64,000 bases of DNA, taken from Bacteroidales bacterium. GTDB taxonomy: Bacteria > Bacteroidota > Bacteroidia > Bacteroidales > UBA932. A program made the translations under genes and the position numbers. The DNA lies in assembly GCA_011620605.1 (NCBI GenBank), contig WOYW01000016.1, positions 496,001-560,000 of the forward strand. Direction: 5' to 3'. Below are positions 63,450-64,000 of this stretch, one piece after another. The notes beneath the pieces are model-generated. The model was not told the DNA's origin, did not search any database, and worked only from the letters and a program-made list of their open reading frames with translations. The first letter of the stretch is position 1. Each line of letters begins with the position of its first letter.

Positions 63450-64000
63450 TATTTGATCCAGCCATCCCGTTTGAACGTACAATCCCTGAACAGGGGATCG
63501 ATAAGGATGTATGTGGTTTTTTGTTTTTCTTTGATGAAGTTCTCTATGGCATCCATACGTTGTTTGTTTTCGGCCATATTCTGAATGATATTGTAATCAT
63601 CTTCCAGATTGGCTGTATGGGAAGGAATGATCTTATCCAGCCGGATGATCTTGTAAATGATGTTTCCTTCGCGGCCTTCGTTGTCCCTGCTTTCAAATGC
63701 CGTGGAAATGTCACCTTCTTTCATGTCCTTGAGCAAGTTATAGTCATTGGTTTTGAGCTGGTCCTTTTCAAAAAGCATGGATCCGGTATTTTCATCGGCC
63801 ATACGTCCCCCGTTCAGACGTGAAGGAGGATCTTCCGAGTAGAGGAAAGCGGCTCTTTCAAAAGTGATGCTGTCCGTTTTTATAGCATTGCCTATGCTGT
63901 CAAGCCGGTTCAGGCAGGCAATCCTGTCGGAGCTCAGAACATCGGGTTTCAGGAGTATATGACGTGCGTTGAACATATCCCCCTCGCGCTCGATCAACTG
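63449..64000 (-). CDS. Parvulin-type peptidyl-prolyl isomerase, C-terminal part
   Basis: The frame is open to the window edge (184 codons). GDMFNARHILLKPDVLSSDR begins a PpiC domain, with AAFLYSEDPPSRLNGGRM and KEGDISTAFESRDNEGR; a helical C-terminus follows. It resembles SurA/PpiD-like outer-membrane chaperones. It is translationally coupled with the OstA-like gene, consistent with outer-membrane biogenesis. The N-terminus and signal are outside the window. Confidence 0.88.
   Translation of the reverse strand, partial: QLIEREGDMFNARHILLKPDVLSSDRIACLNRLDSIGNAIKTDSITFERAAFLYSEDPPSRLNGGRMADENTGSMLFEKDQLKTNDYNLLKDMKEGDISTAFESRDNEGREGNIIYKIIRLDKIIPSHTANLEDDYNIIQNMAENKQRMDAIENFIKEKQKTTYILIDPLFRDCTFKRDGWIK

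Noticed and set aside
1..64000. tRNA genes, rRNA genes, CRISPR arrays, prophage or conjugative modules
   Set aside because: None seen in the intergenic spaces, which are mostly under 100 bases and hold only promoters, terminators and the IS/pseudogene remains.

Overview
This 64 kb window comes from a Bacteroidota chromosome, most likely order Bacteroidales. Three things point there: the TAnnTTTG-type -7 promoter element recurs before many genes; family-typical proteins are present (GSCFA, DUF4249 with a TonB receptor, DUF4831, OstA-like, an Rnf complex in B-C-D-G-E-A order); and the ribosomal proteins are the zinc-free forms of that phylum. Genes are dense and often overlap. I see no tRNA, rRNA, CRISPR array or prophage.

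Layout. 1-2.0 kb: a Cache-domain sensor (cut by the window edge) overlapping a solute-binding protein gene. 2.1-3.1 kb: M19 dipeptidase. 3.2-13.9 kb: 21 genes of the S10-spc-alpha supercluster, from rplP to rplQ with secY, map, infA and rpoA, starting at its own promoter. The usual upstream genes rpsJ-rpsC are absent. A strong terminator follows rplQ. 14-18.2 kb: tgt, lptG-like, tdh-like and a Ca/Na antiporter. 18.2-24.9 kb: nucleoside transporter, GSCFA protein, HU, TonB receptor with a DUF4249 lipoprotein, thiamine pyrophosphokinase. 24.9-29.9 kb: fmt, lptF-like and alaS on the minus strand. 30-35.1 kb: two M23 peptidases, MerR, Nif3, zinc-ribbon coiled-coil and a class III aminotransferase. 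35.1-43.1 kb: dnaB, DUF3108, rseC and the rnfBCDGEA ion-pumping complex.

43.1-50.4 kb is the most plastic part. A D-Ala-D-Ala carboxypeptidase is followed by a decayed family 2 glycoside hydrolase split by an intact IS110-family element. Its junctions can be read to the base. Next come a lipoprotein, a cyclophilin, dut, murF, a glycosyltransferase and a remnant of a U32 peptidase gene. 50.4-54.4 kb: an ABC permease fused to what reads as a circularly permuted binding domain, an EamA exporter and a peptide transporter. 54.5-64 kb: lipid A-type acyltransferase, DUF4831, pepD, rpsF-rpsR-rplI, glyA, a secreted unknown, an OstA-like protein and a partial parvulin isomerase.

The best candidates for something new are the permuted SBP-permease fusion, the IS110 element with a structured non-coding region downstream of its recombinase (candidate bridge RNA), and the overlapping solute-binding protein/Cache sensor pair. 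All functional assignments rest on reading motifs by eye; no database search was run.
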